From contig UQSL01000023.1 of assembly GCA_900543705.1 (NCBI GenBank), forward strand, positions 1-24,020: a stretch of 24,020 nucleotides of DNA. Reading direction: 5' to 3'. Under the pieces are notes generated by a model. It worked only from the letters and a program-made list of their open reading frames with translations, made no database searches and had not been told where the DNA came from. Shown here piece after piece: positions 7,265 through 13,868 of this stretch. A program made the position numbers and the translations under genes. Source of the stretch: an uncultured Oscillospiraceae bacterium. GTDB taxonomy: Bacteria > Bacillota > Clostridia > Oscillospirales > Ruminococcaceae. How positions within the stretch are numbered: position 1 is the stretch's first letter; each line of letters opens with the position of its first letter.

Positions 7265-8719
7265 CTATTCCTTCCCTGCGAGCACTTCGAGCACCCGCAG
7301 GACAAGGGCAAAGGTGCGCGCGAACGAATCAAGGTCCAGATGTTCGTTTGGCGTGTGAAACTCATAGTTGCTCGGCCCAATTGCGATGATGTCGAGTTCC
7401 GGCATTTTAGCCTTCAGCAGTCCGCTTTCAAGCCCGCCGTGGGTGATGTTGATTTCCATTTCCCGTCCGGTCTGCTCGCGGTAGACCCTACAGACAAGGT
7501 CGCGGATTTCGGAGCGCTCCGCCATCTCCCAGCCGGGATATTCGCTTAGCTGCTCATACTGTGCATCCAGGCAGGCGCACAGTTCTTTTATCTGCCGGGC
7601 GACCGAGTACTTTTGGGATGCGGCGGCGCTGCGGATGGAGCTGATGACGGAAACCGTCTCCCCATTTGTCTCGACGACGCCAGTGTTGAGCGAGCAGTCA
7701 GTATGGTCTTTCATGACCATCGAATAGGTCTGGATGCCCTCCGGCAGCAAAAAGAGAAGGCGGACGATATCCGCGGTGTCGTCTTTGGCCATCATCGTTT
7801 CCGGGAGGGTTTCCTTGACAGCGGTAAGAGAAAAGGTTCTCTCATTCAGGCCGATTTCCGTTTTTATCTGGGTTTCAAGCGCACGGATACAGGCGGCCGC
7901 CTTGTCCGCGTTATCAACCACGACGAGCGCATCCGCTTCTCTGGGGATGGCGTTTGGCTTGGAGCCGCCGCAGACACTCACTAAAAAGAGGGATTCCATC
8001 TCATCGAGCAGGGTCATCAGCGCGCGGGCCATCAACTTGTTGGAATTTGCACGGCCGGCGTTGATATCGTTGCCGGAATGCCCGCCGAGCACGCCCCGCA
8101 CGCGGATGGAAACCGCCTCGCCCTGTGCGGGAACGAGCTTTGCGGTCTTGGAGCTTTTGACCTGCATGCCGCCTGCACAGCTGACAAATGCGAATCCTTC
8201 TGGCGATTCGTCAAGGTTTATCATGGTTTTCGCGGTGAAGAACGAGGGATCGACTCCGGCCGCCCCGTCCAGCCCGACCTCTTCAAGCACGGTTATGAGC
8301 ATCTCCACCGGCGGATGGACGAGGTCTTTGCGGGAGGCAATCGCCATCATGTAGGCGACGGCCGTACCGTCGTCCGCGCCGAGCGTCGTGCCCCTGGCAC
8401 GCAGGAAATTTCCGTCCACTTCCAGCTTTAGCGGATCCTTTTCAAAGTCGTGGAGGGTTTCGCCGTTTTTCTCGCATACCATGTCCATATGCCCCTGGAG
8501 CAGAATAGCGGGCAGGTGTTCACAGCCTACACTTCCCTCCTTGCGGGCATAGATGTTTCCCATTTCATCCTGTTTTACCGTCAGCCCCTGCTCCTGAAAG
8601 AAGCGGTAGAGATAGTCGCTGATTGCCTGCTCGTTTCCCGAACCGTGCGGAATTGCACAAATGTCCTCGAAATAGTGCAGAGCATCCTCGGGCTGCCTGC
8701 CGGTCATTACATATGCCAT
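7265..8719 (-). CDS. pepD: Aminoacyl-histidine dipeptidase / Xaa-His dipeptidase (M20C)
   Basis: A 484-residue metallopeptidase of the PepD type, which cleaves dipeptides, classically Xaa-His. Metal-site motifs are visible: LLQGHMDMV (His 77), TTLGADDGTA (Asp 116/117), VLEEVG (Glu 146/147) and, near the end, FHTPNEHLD with the last His. The lid domain contains RVRGVLGGHSGNDINAGRANSN, typical of the family. Length matches E. coli PepD (485). The ATG at 8719 is preferred over an upstream in-frame Met because AGGAGG lies 8 bases before it. It is the first gene of a two-gene operon with the aminotransferase, and a sigma-A promoter is visible upstream. Confidence 0.93.
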   Translation of the reverse strand: MAYVMTGRQPEDALHYFEDICAIPHGSGNEQAISDYLYRFFQEQGLTVKQDEMGNIYARKEGSVGCEHLPAILLQGHMDMVCEKNGETLHDFEKDPLKLEVDGNFLRARGTTLGADDGTAVAYMMAIASRKDLVHPPVEMLITVLEEVGLDGAAGVDPSFFTAKTMINLDESPEGFAFVSCAGGMQVKSSKTAKLVPAQGEAVSIRVRGVLGGHSGNDINAGRANSNKLMARALMTLLDEMESLFLVSVCGGSKPNAIPREADALVVVDNADKAAACIRALETQIKTEIGLNERTFSLTAVKETLPETMMAKDDTADIVRLLFLLPEGIQTYSMVMKDHTDCSLNTGVVETNGETVSVISSIRSAAASQKYSVARQIKELCACLDAQYEQLSEYPGWEMAERSEIRDLVCRVYREQTGREMEINITHGGLESGLLKAKMPELDIIAIGPSNYEFHTPNEHLDLDSFARTFALVLRVLEVLAGKE

Positions 8720-8785
8720 GCTGTATTCCTCCTGTGATTGCAATGCGTGCACTTTGCTGCACGGTGAGTATTTTTGTACAGCTTT

Positions 8786-8814
8786 ATTGTACACTCAACC
8801 GGCGATGATTTCAA
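8786..8814 (-). promoter_or_regulatory. Sigma-A-type promoter for pepD
   Basis: On the minus strand TTGAAA, a 17-base spacer and TACAAT are seen, about 67 bases before the pepD ATG. Two copies of the palindrome TGTACA (8775-8780 and 8788-8793), 13 bases apart, lie at and just beyond the -10 box and could be a repressor site. Confidence 0.55.
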
Positions 8815-8860
8815 TGAATAGTGCGCCGAATTTCCTGAAATTCTGTACTTTTGTAAAAAT

Positions 8861-8890
8861 AGCCGCGGAAGCCCAATTTCTTCCGCGGCT
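8861..8890 (-). terminator. Rho-independent terminator of the ribbon-helix-helix gene
   Basis: An 11-bp perfect stem (AGCCGCGGAAG and complement) with an 8-base loop is followed on the minus strand by ATTTTTAC. It lies 31 bases after the stop of the small minus-strand gene. Confidence 0.7.
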
Positions 8891-8921
8891 GCTTCACTTT
8901 ACACCGAATAAAAAGCGGTTT

Positions 8922-9101
8922 TTATTTGGTATTTGGTTCATCATCAAATTCAATTTTGCCCTGTTCGGCTTCATAGTCGGCCACGAACTTGATAATCAAC
9001 TGTAAGATCTGTCGGTTGGCAGAACGCCCTTCATATTCACAGACAAAACGAAATTTTCGCAGAAGCTGTTCGTCGATTCTAAGTCCAAAATGTTTTTCCA
9101 T
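8922..9101 (-). CDS. Small ribbon-helix-helix (Arc-like) DNA-binding protein
   Basis: A 59-residue gene on the minus strand. The protein begins MEKHFGLRIDEQLLRKFRFV, giving a short beta strand (HFGLRI) as in Arc/MetJ repressors. A helix follows, then a turn in EGRSANRQILQLI and a second helix (RQILQLIIKFVADYEAEQG), then an acidic tail ending DDEPNTK. The 'EGRS.NRQI..LI..FV..YE' pattern is typical of Arc-like proteins of Gram-positive mobile elements and toxin-antitoxin systems. GGAGAG sits 7 bases before the ATG, a plausible promoter lies upstream, and a terminator follows. It is monocistronic: no toxin partner is seen on either side, so it is probably a small transcription repressor of unknown target. 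Confidence 0.75.
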   Translation of the reverse strand: MEKHFGLRIDEQLLRKFRFVCEYEGRSANRQILQLIIKFVADYEAEQGKIEFDDEPNTK

Positions 9102-9133
9102 AGAGTTCTCTCCACTTTTGAAATAATAGCTTT

Positions 9134-9163
9134 ATTCTAAATCCGTTTTGGACTCTTATGCAA
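9134..9163 (-). promoter_or_regulatory. Probable promoter of the ribbon-helix-helix gene
   Basis: On the minus strand TTGCAT, 18 bases and TAGAAT precede the small gene by 32 bases. Confidence 0.45.
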
Positions 9164-9289
9164 AATCAGACTTAAATTGGATCTAATATTTATTCAACTA
9201 CTTTACGTGGAATTATTAGATAGGATGTAGGAAAAAGAATGCTTAAATTTCGTCTGACATCTGGCTCTCCAGTATCAAAAAATCATTGG

Positions 9290-9316
9290 AAAAACCGGCC
9301 TGATAGGCCGGTTTTT
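9290..9316. terminator. Bidirectional terminator-like hairpin
   Basis: A perfect 11-bp stem AAAAACCGGCC / GGCCGGTTTTT with a 5-base loop, with T-runs on both strands. It lies in the otherwise gene-free stretch 9102-9678. A minus-strand ORF across 9283-9531 is unrecognised and runs through this hairpin. I could support no gene in the stretch, apart from the cinA promoter at its end. Confidence 0.6.
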
Positions 9317-9576
9317 ATGGATATCTCTATTTGGAATTCTGAGCGATAGCAATAAGCTTTGAGTTTGCTGAAGGCGGATTTAATCATCTCTTTGGTAACA
9401 GTGTAAGGGTAGTGGCGCACGTCAAGTCCCTGCAATGATATGAAGAATATCTGCCCCAAATTCGACAAAACCGCCGTCATCATCCGTACGGTTCTGTTAG
9501 TCGTGGTGACAGCATCTGTCACTGCACTCACGTTTATAAGTTCAGTGGAAACCGGCGGCAGATTTTCTCCTCTTTC

Positions 9577-9605
9577 TTGTTTTTATCCGCTCATTGTGCT
9601 ATCAT
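9577..9605 (+). promoter_or_regulatory. Probable promoter of cinA
   Basis: TTGTTT, 17 bases and TATCAT with an extended -10 TG one base before the box. It lies 74 bases before the cinA ATG. Confidence 0.55.
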
Positions 9606-9678
9606 CGTTTTTGAAAATCGTGCGCCTTTATCGGCGCCGGATGGGACATGGAACTGCCCCGGAAAGGATGGGGAATTT

Positions 9679-10932
9679 ATGAACGCAGAAATCCTGTGTG
9701 TCGGGACCGAACTTTTGCTCGGCGGCACGCTCAACACCAATGCAACGTATCTCTCCAAAGGGCTTGCCTCCATTGGAGTAAGCGTCTATCACCATTCAGT
9801 GGTTGGGGACAATCCGGAACGGCTTAAGGACAGCTTGAATCTTGCGCTCTCCCGTGCGGACCTCGTGATTTTGACTGGCGGTCTTGGCCCGACCTACGAC
9901 GATTTGACCAAGGAGATGGTGGCGGAATATTTCCACCGGGATATGCAGCTGCACGAGGAATCGCTTGAGCGGATTACCGCCCATTTTCAGTGTCTCGGAA
10001 GAGAAATGACGGACAACAACAAAAAGCAGGCGCTCATGCCAAAAGGAGCCGTAGTGTTCCCAAACAATCACGGTACCGCACCGGGACTTGCCGTGGAGGA
10101 GAACGGCAAGATGGCAATCCTCTTGCCTGGGCCTCCGCGTGAGATGTGCCCGATGTTTGATGAGGAAGTCATCCCGTTTTTGCAGCAGCGTTCCAATGTG
10201 GTGTTTGTCTCTCAGAACATCCATATCTTCGGGATGGGAGAGTCCATGGTGGAGAGTATCCTAAAGCCCCTGATGCTCGAAAGCTTAAACCCGACTGTCG
10301 CGCCTTATGCTAAGGACGGGGAGGTCATGTTGCGCGTGACGGCAAGCGCCCCGGATAAGAAGACCGCGCACGCGATGACTCAGCCAATGGTGGAAAAAAT
10401 CTGCGCAGTCCTCGGCGATGTGGTCTATGGAGTGGATATCGAGGATTTGCAGACCGCCGCGGTCAAAAAGCTCACCGAACTTGGGCTCAAGGCCGCGACG
10501 GCGGAAAGCTGCACCGGCGGATTTGTTTCCAAGCGCCTGACGGAGGTGCCGGGTTCCTCCGCCGTGTTTGAGTGCGGAGTATGCACCTATGCCAACCGCA
10601 TCAAGGAACAGCTGCTGGGGGTAAGCCACGAAACTCTCGAACAGCACGGCGCCGTCTCCAAAGAGACAGCTGCCGAAATGGCGCGCGGGGTGCGCAAACT
10701 CTCCGGCGCGGATATCGGCGTTTCCACAACCGGGATTGCCGGCCCGGACGGTGGAACCGAGGAAAAGCCGGTGGGCCTTGTCTATGTCGGGGTGGACAGC
10801 GAGTGGTACAGCGACGTCATCGAGCTGCACCTGTCACGCGGCAGGGTCAATGAACGGGATCTGATCCGCTATCTTGCGGCCTCCCATGCGCTTGACCAAA
10901 TTCTCAAGGCCTGTAAGGCGTATCGGAAATAA
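9679..10932 (+). CDS. cinA: CinA: nicotinamide-nucleotide amidase / competence-damage protein
   Basis: The 417-residue protein has both CinA domains. The N-terminal MoaB/MogA-like domain starts MNAEILCVGTELLLGG and has TGGLGPTYDDLT (67-78) and LLPGPPREM. The C-terminal amidase domain contains AESCTGG (275-281), then PGSSAVFE, YANRIKEQLLGV and GIAGPDGGTEEKPVGLVYV. The C-terminal domain deamidates NMN in pyridine-nucleotide salvage; the N-terminal domain is linked to ADP-ribose pyrophosphatase activity. In many Firmicutes cinA lies next to recA, pgsA or rimO, but here it stands alone. The ATG follows GGAAAGGATGGGG; the longer in-frame start at 9577 lies on the promoter and is rejected. A strong terminator follows. 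Confidence 0.94.
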   Translation: MNAEILCVGTELLLGGTLNTNATYLSKGLASIGVSVYHHSVVGDNPERLKDSLNLALSRADLVILTGGLGPTYDDLTKEMVAEYFHRDMQLHEESLERITAHFQCLGREMTDNNKKQALMPKGAVVFPNNHGTAPGLAVEENGKMAILLPGPPREMCPMFDEEVIPFLQQRSNVVFVSQNIHIFGMGESMVESILKPLMLESLNPTVAPYAKDGEVMLRVTASAPDKKTAHAMTQPMVEKICAVLGDVVYGVDIEDLQTAAVKKLTELGLKAATAESCTGGFVSKRLTEVPGSSAVFECGVCTYANRIKEQLLGVSHETLEQHGAVSKETAAEMARGVRKLSGADIGVSTTGIAGPDGGTEEKPVGLVYVGVDSEWYSDVIELHLSRGRVNERDLIRYLAASHALDQILKACKAYRK

Positions 10933-11000
10933 CAAGTCCGGCGGTTGCAGAAATTCACTTGGACCATGATATCAGATAAGCTTTTCCTGCAATACAGCTG

Positions 11001-11036
11001 AAAAAAGCGTCCGGATACAATCCGGACGCTTTTTTT
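11001..11036. terminator. Strong bidirectional terminator between cinA and the DUF3592-like gene
   Basis: A 16-bp perfect stem (AAAAAAGCGTCCGGAT and complement) with a 3-base loop, flanked by A-run and T-run. It serves both converging genes. Confidence 0.92.
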
Positions 11037-11037
11037 G

Positions 11038-11781
11038 CTAGTTATCTTCGGGACTCTCTTTTGCCTCTGCCCTGTCCGGGTCGGATGATTTCCGATCCCG
11101 GACCGCCTTGGAAGGACGGAAACTATTCACGCACACCCACACCCCGGCTGCGATGAGCAGCGGAGGGATAAGAAGCGGGAAAACAAAAGAAGTCCGGTAG
11201 TACGCAATGATTCCAACCGGGGATACCTCGCCGGTTATCATATACAGCGCCCCATATCCAAATAAGACAAAAATCAGACCAAACAGTAAGAGCGGGGGCT
11301 GCAGGACGGCCTGTTTCTTCTTTTTCCTCTTCACCGGAGCCAGCATGATCCATAAGAACAGGATGGCGCCAAGAGAAAATAAAATTCCAAGGAAAACCAT
11401 GGAAAAATTTTTGTTTGGGCCGGTGAGCACGGCTTTTTCCGGATTAGCCGGGTCGTACCGGATGTCTCTCGAGCTTCCCAGTTCAGGCAGAATGCTGGTG
11501 CTGTAATCCGTGAAAACCGTGTATTCCCTGCCGTCAACTGTATAGCGGTATTCTAAAGCATAGGTTGCCGCAGAAGTCCGCTTTCTCACCGGGTCGTACT
11601 CGGATTCCTTTTTCAGAGTGTAGTCGGAGAGATACCCCGTGGTTTCTCGGTAACCTTTCGTTTCGCGGCTCTGGGAAAAAGAATCCTTTACGCCAAAAAA
11701 AATAAGGACAAGGCCCACAATCAGGAAGATGGACAGGAATCCGACAAAAGGAATCATTTGCGTATTTGATTTGGATTTCAT
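11038..11781 (-). CDS. DUF3592-like membrane protein
   Basis: A 247-residue membrane protein. A first transmembrane helix (about 11-29) is followed by an outside domain of about 90 residues. That domain has the DUF3592 pattern: a strand with GYLSDYTLKKE, YALEYRYTVDGREYT, then the end strand 'DIRYDPANPEKAVL'. Further helices lie at about 128-147, 161-180 and 196-217. The C-terminus is charged, ending AKESPEDN. Function of the family is unknown; it is common in gut Firmicutes. AAAGGGG lies before the ATG and a sigma-A promoter is visible. It is a single-gene unit. Confidence 0.75.
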   Translation of the reverse strand: MKSKSNTQMIPFVGFLSIFLIVGLVLIFFGVKDSFSQSRETKGYRETTGYLSDYTLKKESEYDPVRKRTSAATYALEYRYTVDGREYTVFTDYSTSILPELGSSRDIRYDPANPEKAVLTGPNKNFSMVFLGILFSLGAILFLWIMLAPVKRKKKKQAVLQPPLLLFGLIFVLFGYGALYMITGEVSPVGIIAYYRTSFVFPLLIPPLLIAAGVWVCVNSFRPSKAVRDRKSSDPDRAEAKESPEDN

Positions 11782-11831
11782 AGGAATCCCCTTTCCGGCA
11801 GCAGAGCCGCCTTAACCTTCAATTTACCCCT

Positions 11832-11860
11832 ATTATACTTTGTTTTGCTGATCCTGTCCA
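11832..11860 (-). promoter_or_regulatory. Promoter of the DUF3592-like gene
   Basis: On the minus strand TGGACA, 17 bases and TATAAT, about 50 bases before the ATG. Confidence 0.62.
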
Positions 11861-11916
11861 CCAGGCGAGCAGGCTGTGCCTCCTGAGAAATGCCTTTAAA
11901 AGGATAGATACACAAA

Positions 11917-11949
11917 AACAGCGCCGGAGGAGGATCCCCCGGCGCTGTT
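11917..11949 (-). terminator. Terminator of the former dehydrogenase gene
   Basis: An 11-bp stem AACAGCGCCGG with its complement and an 11-base loop is followed on the minus strand by TTTTTG. It sits just after the dehydrogenase remnant, so the original 3' end of that gene is preserved. Confidence 0.75.
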
Positions 11950-11956
11950 TGAATTG

Positions 11957-12207
11957 TCAGTGCTTCGGATGGTTGCAAAATAGTGCTTGCGGACGAAGAC
12001 CGCTGCCGCCTTGCAGGGTGATGGACGCGCCGGTGATATGGCTTGCATCGTCGGATGCAAGGAAGGTGCAGACGCGGCCGATATTCTTTTCCGGGTCGGC
12101 GAAATGCCCCAGAGAGATTCCCTGGATGGTCTTTTTGTAGAATTCCGGATCCTCCTTGCCCCAGGTTTTCAGGCCTTCGGTCATTGCAAGTGGGAGACAA
12201 CGTTGAC
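11957..12207 (-). pseudogene. Frameshifted C-terminal remnant of a short-chain dehydrogenase/reductase (SDR)
   Basis: The minus strand encodes the last quarter of an SDR: MTEGLKTWGKEDPEFY, then ISLGHFADPEKNIGRV, FLASDDASHITGA and LQGGSGLRP, matching the family's 'GR...ed....v.FLaSd.a.yitG..i..dGG' ending. Directly upstream, in another frame, is VNVVS, the usual 'irVNvvsPlamT' lead-in. One missing C near 12190 breaks VNVVSPLAMTEG into two frames. No cofactor-binding TGxxxGIG or catalytic YxxxK is present upstream, so the front of the gene is gone. It still has its terminator. A dead gene fragment. Confidence 0.75.
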
Positions 12208-12401
12208 CTATGAGATTTGCCTAGTTTTATTCAAAAAGACAACAAGTATTTCTTCACAATCCCTCATATTCTCAAGGCACTTCGGCGGAGCGGATAAGAT
12301 AGAGGATTTCCGAGGAAATTGCCGGTTGCCGCGCCGGTGTTCTGTAATCTTCCATTATAAGGGAATGCTGTATTTATAGGCGGGAAGAAGGAACTTGTAA
12401 A

Positions 12402-12519
12402 CAGCAAAAGCCGCAGGTGAATCATTCACCTGCGGCAAGCTTTTGAGGGGTGTTTTGAGGAGGGTAATATACCCAGTTTACGAGTAAGAAATGATTGCGG
12501 CTTCATTTCTTTCGGGTAT
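12402..12519 (-). ncRNA. Candidate structured small RNA, about 118 nt
   Basis: On the minus strand a TATAAT box (12526-12531) is followed 7 bases later by ATACCC, which pairs with GGGTAT at 12469-12474. Inside lies a perfect 9-bp hairpin (AAGAAATGA / TCATTTCTT, arms 12503-12511 and 12486-12494). Next comes a C-rich unpaired stretch with CCCTCCTC and CACCCCTC, complementary to Shine-Dalgarno sequences. A 13-bp terminator stem (arms 12424-12436 and 12410-12422) with TTTTGCTGTTT ends it. This layout resembles Firmicute trans-acting sRNAs that block ribosome sites. The -35 region is poor. A 26-codon ORF (MKPQSFLTRK...) runs through it but lacks a ribosome site. No known family is recognised. Confidence 0.42.
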
Positions 12520-12863
12520 GTCTCTATTATACTGAATGACCTTGTTTTTTTGTTACAGCGTTGTGAATACATGGAAAATATTTATGAGGGATTTTTTAAA
12601 GGATTGCTTAACATAATCAATGGGGCGGCGTAAATGATTCGGGTAATGCAGGGAAAAGCCGGTTTCTACCGGTTCTGTTTTGTCATGAACGGCGGCTACA
12701 GATAGGCCGGGAGGATCATGACAATCCCCGCAGAATGGAAATCAAATGTGAAGAGCGGATACATTCCGTTGAAGTAAGGTATATGGATAAAATATTCCTG
12801 AATCCGGAAAAAAGATCGTCCATTCATTCTTTTGCCGGATGCCCCATTTTCATCAAAAAATAT

Positions 12864-12892
12864 TTGTCAGAGCTAAAAAAGTGTGTTATGAT
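12864..12892 (+). promoter_or_regulatory. lexA promoter
   Basis: TTGTCA, 17 bases and TATGAT, ending 31 bases before the lexA ATG. The rest of 12520-12860 holds no gene I can support. Confidence 0.75.
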
Positions 12893-12896
12893 AAAA

Positions 12897-12910
12897 CAAA
12901 CAAATGTTTC
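12897..12910 (+). promoter_or_regulatory. SOS (LexA/DinR) box in front of lexA
   Basis: CAAACAAATGTTTC matches the Firmicute LexA box CGAACRNRYGTTYC at 13 of 14 positions. It lies just after the -10 box and before the ribosome site, as expected for LexA repressing its own gene. Confidence 0.82.
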
Positions 12911-12923
12911 GGGAGGAACGATT

Positions 12924-13523
12924 ATGTCTGAGCTGGGAAAACTGGCCCTTGATATTTATGAATACATCTGCGACCAAATTGCGGCCGGCAATACCCCCTC
13001 GGTGCGGGAAATCGGAAGCGCTTTGTCGATCCGCTCGACTTCAACAGTGCACAAGTACTTAAAGCAGCTCGAAAGCGAAGGCTATATCCACATGCGCTCA
13101 GGTACCAACCGTAACATCAAACTTGTGGACCCGGGTGCCATGCAGATTCCGGTCATGGGAACGGTCACAGCCGGACAGCCCATTCTGGCGGTGGAAAATA
13201 TCACGGAGTACCTACCCATCGATGTTCAGCACGGCTATCCCCCGAAAGAGCTCTTTGCCCTGAAAGTGCGCGGGGACAGTATGATTGGCGCCGGGATTTT
13301 GGACGGAGACATCATTGTCGTGCACAAGACGCCGGTCGCTGAAAACGGGGAAATCGTCGTTGCCCTCATTGAGGATGAGGCGACGGTCAAACGTTTTTAT
13401 AAGGAAGACGGGCATTTTCGCCTGATGCCGGAAAATGAAGCGTACGAGCCAATCATTGTCGATGAGGTGCGTATTCTTGGACGAGTGGTCTCCCTGGTGC
13501 GCCATTACCAGCCCCTGGGCTAA
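12924..13523 (+). CDS. lexA: LexA SOS repressor
   Basis: The 199-residue protein represses DNA-damage genes and cleaves itself when RecA filaments form. The N-terminal winged helix (1-65) includes PSVREIGSALSIRSTSTVHKYL. The Ala83-Gly84 cleavage site lies in GTVTAGQPI, the catalytic Ser119 in VRGDSMIGAGI, and the catalytic Lys156 in EATVKRFY. The start at 12924 is preceded by GGGAGG; a longer in-frame start at 12735 runs through the promoter and SOS box and is rejected. The SOS box shows autoregulation. Two hairpins (13638-13662 and 13684-13705) follow. Confidence 0.96.
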   Translation: MSELGKLALDIYEYICDQIAAGNTPSVREIGSALSIRSTSTVHKYLKQLESEGYIHMRSGTNRNIKLVDPGAMQIPVMGTVTAGQPILAVENITEYLPIDVQHGYPPKELFALKVRGDSMIGAGILDGDIIVVHKTPVAENGEIVVALIEDEATVKRFYKEDGHFRLMPENEAYEPIIVDEVRILGRVVSLVRHYQPLG

Positions 13524-13637
13524 ATGGGGTATTCCGGTCTGGAACCACAGGCTGAGGAGAAAAGTCAAGGACGGGCATCCTTTTCAGTGACTGCGCAGAT
13601 AAAAATTGGAGAAAATCCGGCAAATATGATAAAAATA

Positions 13638-13705
13638 ACCGGGATTTTCCCGAAATCCCGGTGACCACAGGATGTTTGAACAAAACCGGCGCTTTTGCAC
13701 CGGTT
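13638..13705 (+). terminator. Two hairpins downstream of lexA
   Basis: A 10-bp stem ACCGGGATTT with its complement (13638-13662), and a second stem AACCGGCGC / GCACCGGTT with one G-T pair (13684-13705) followed by a weak T-rich tract. One or both probably end the lexA transcript; neither has an ideal T-run. Confidence 0.42.
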
Positions 13706-13754
13706 ACTTTCTGTCATAATTTTGTTCTTTTTTTGTAAGAAGTGCCGAAAAAGG

Positions 13755-13763
13755 TGCTATAAT
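13755..13763 (+). promoter_or_regulatory. Extended -10 promoter of typA
   Basis: TG, one base and a consensus TATAAT, about 105 bases before the typA start. A poor -35 (TTGTAA at 19 bases) is present. Confidence 0.55.
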
Positions 13764-13868
13764 AAAAATGATCATGCAAATATCGTCGGATACTGCCCCA
13801 CGCCGTTTGGCGGGGGTATTTTCAAGGCAAACGCCACTATCTCGGAAAAGAAACGGGGGAATACTACT

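Noticed and set aside
9283..9531. An 82-codon minus-strand frame upstream of cinA (contains DVRHYPYTVTKEMIKSAF)
   Set aside because: Its composition is partly protein-like and it may be a gene relic, but I recognise no family, it runs through a terminator hairpin and has no clear ribosome site.
9440..9682. An 80-codon plus-strand frame with a hydrophobic stretch before cinA
   Set aside because: It covers the cinA promoter and overlaps the cinA start, with no ribosome site or family match.
11778..12200. A 140-codon minus-strand open frame across the SDR remnant
   Set aside because: It is out of frame with the recognisable SDR residues and runs through a terminator and a promoter.
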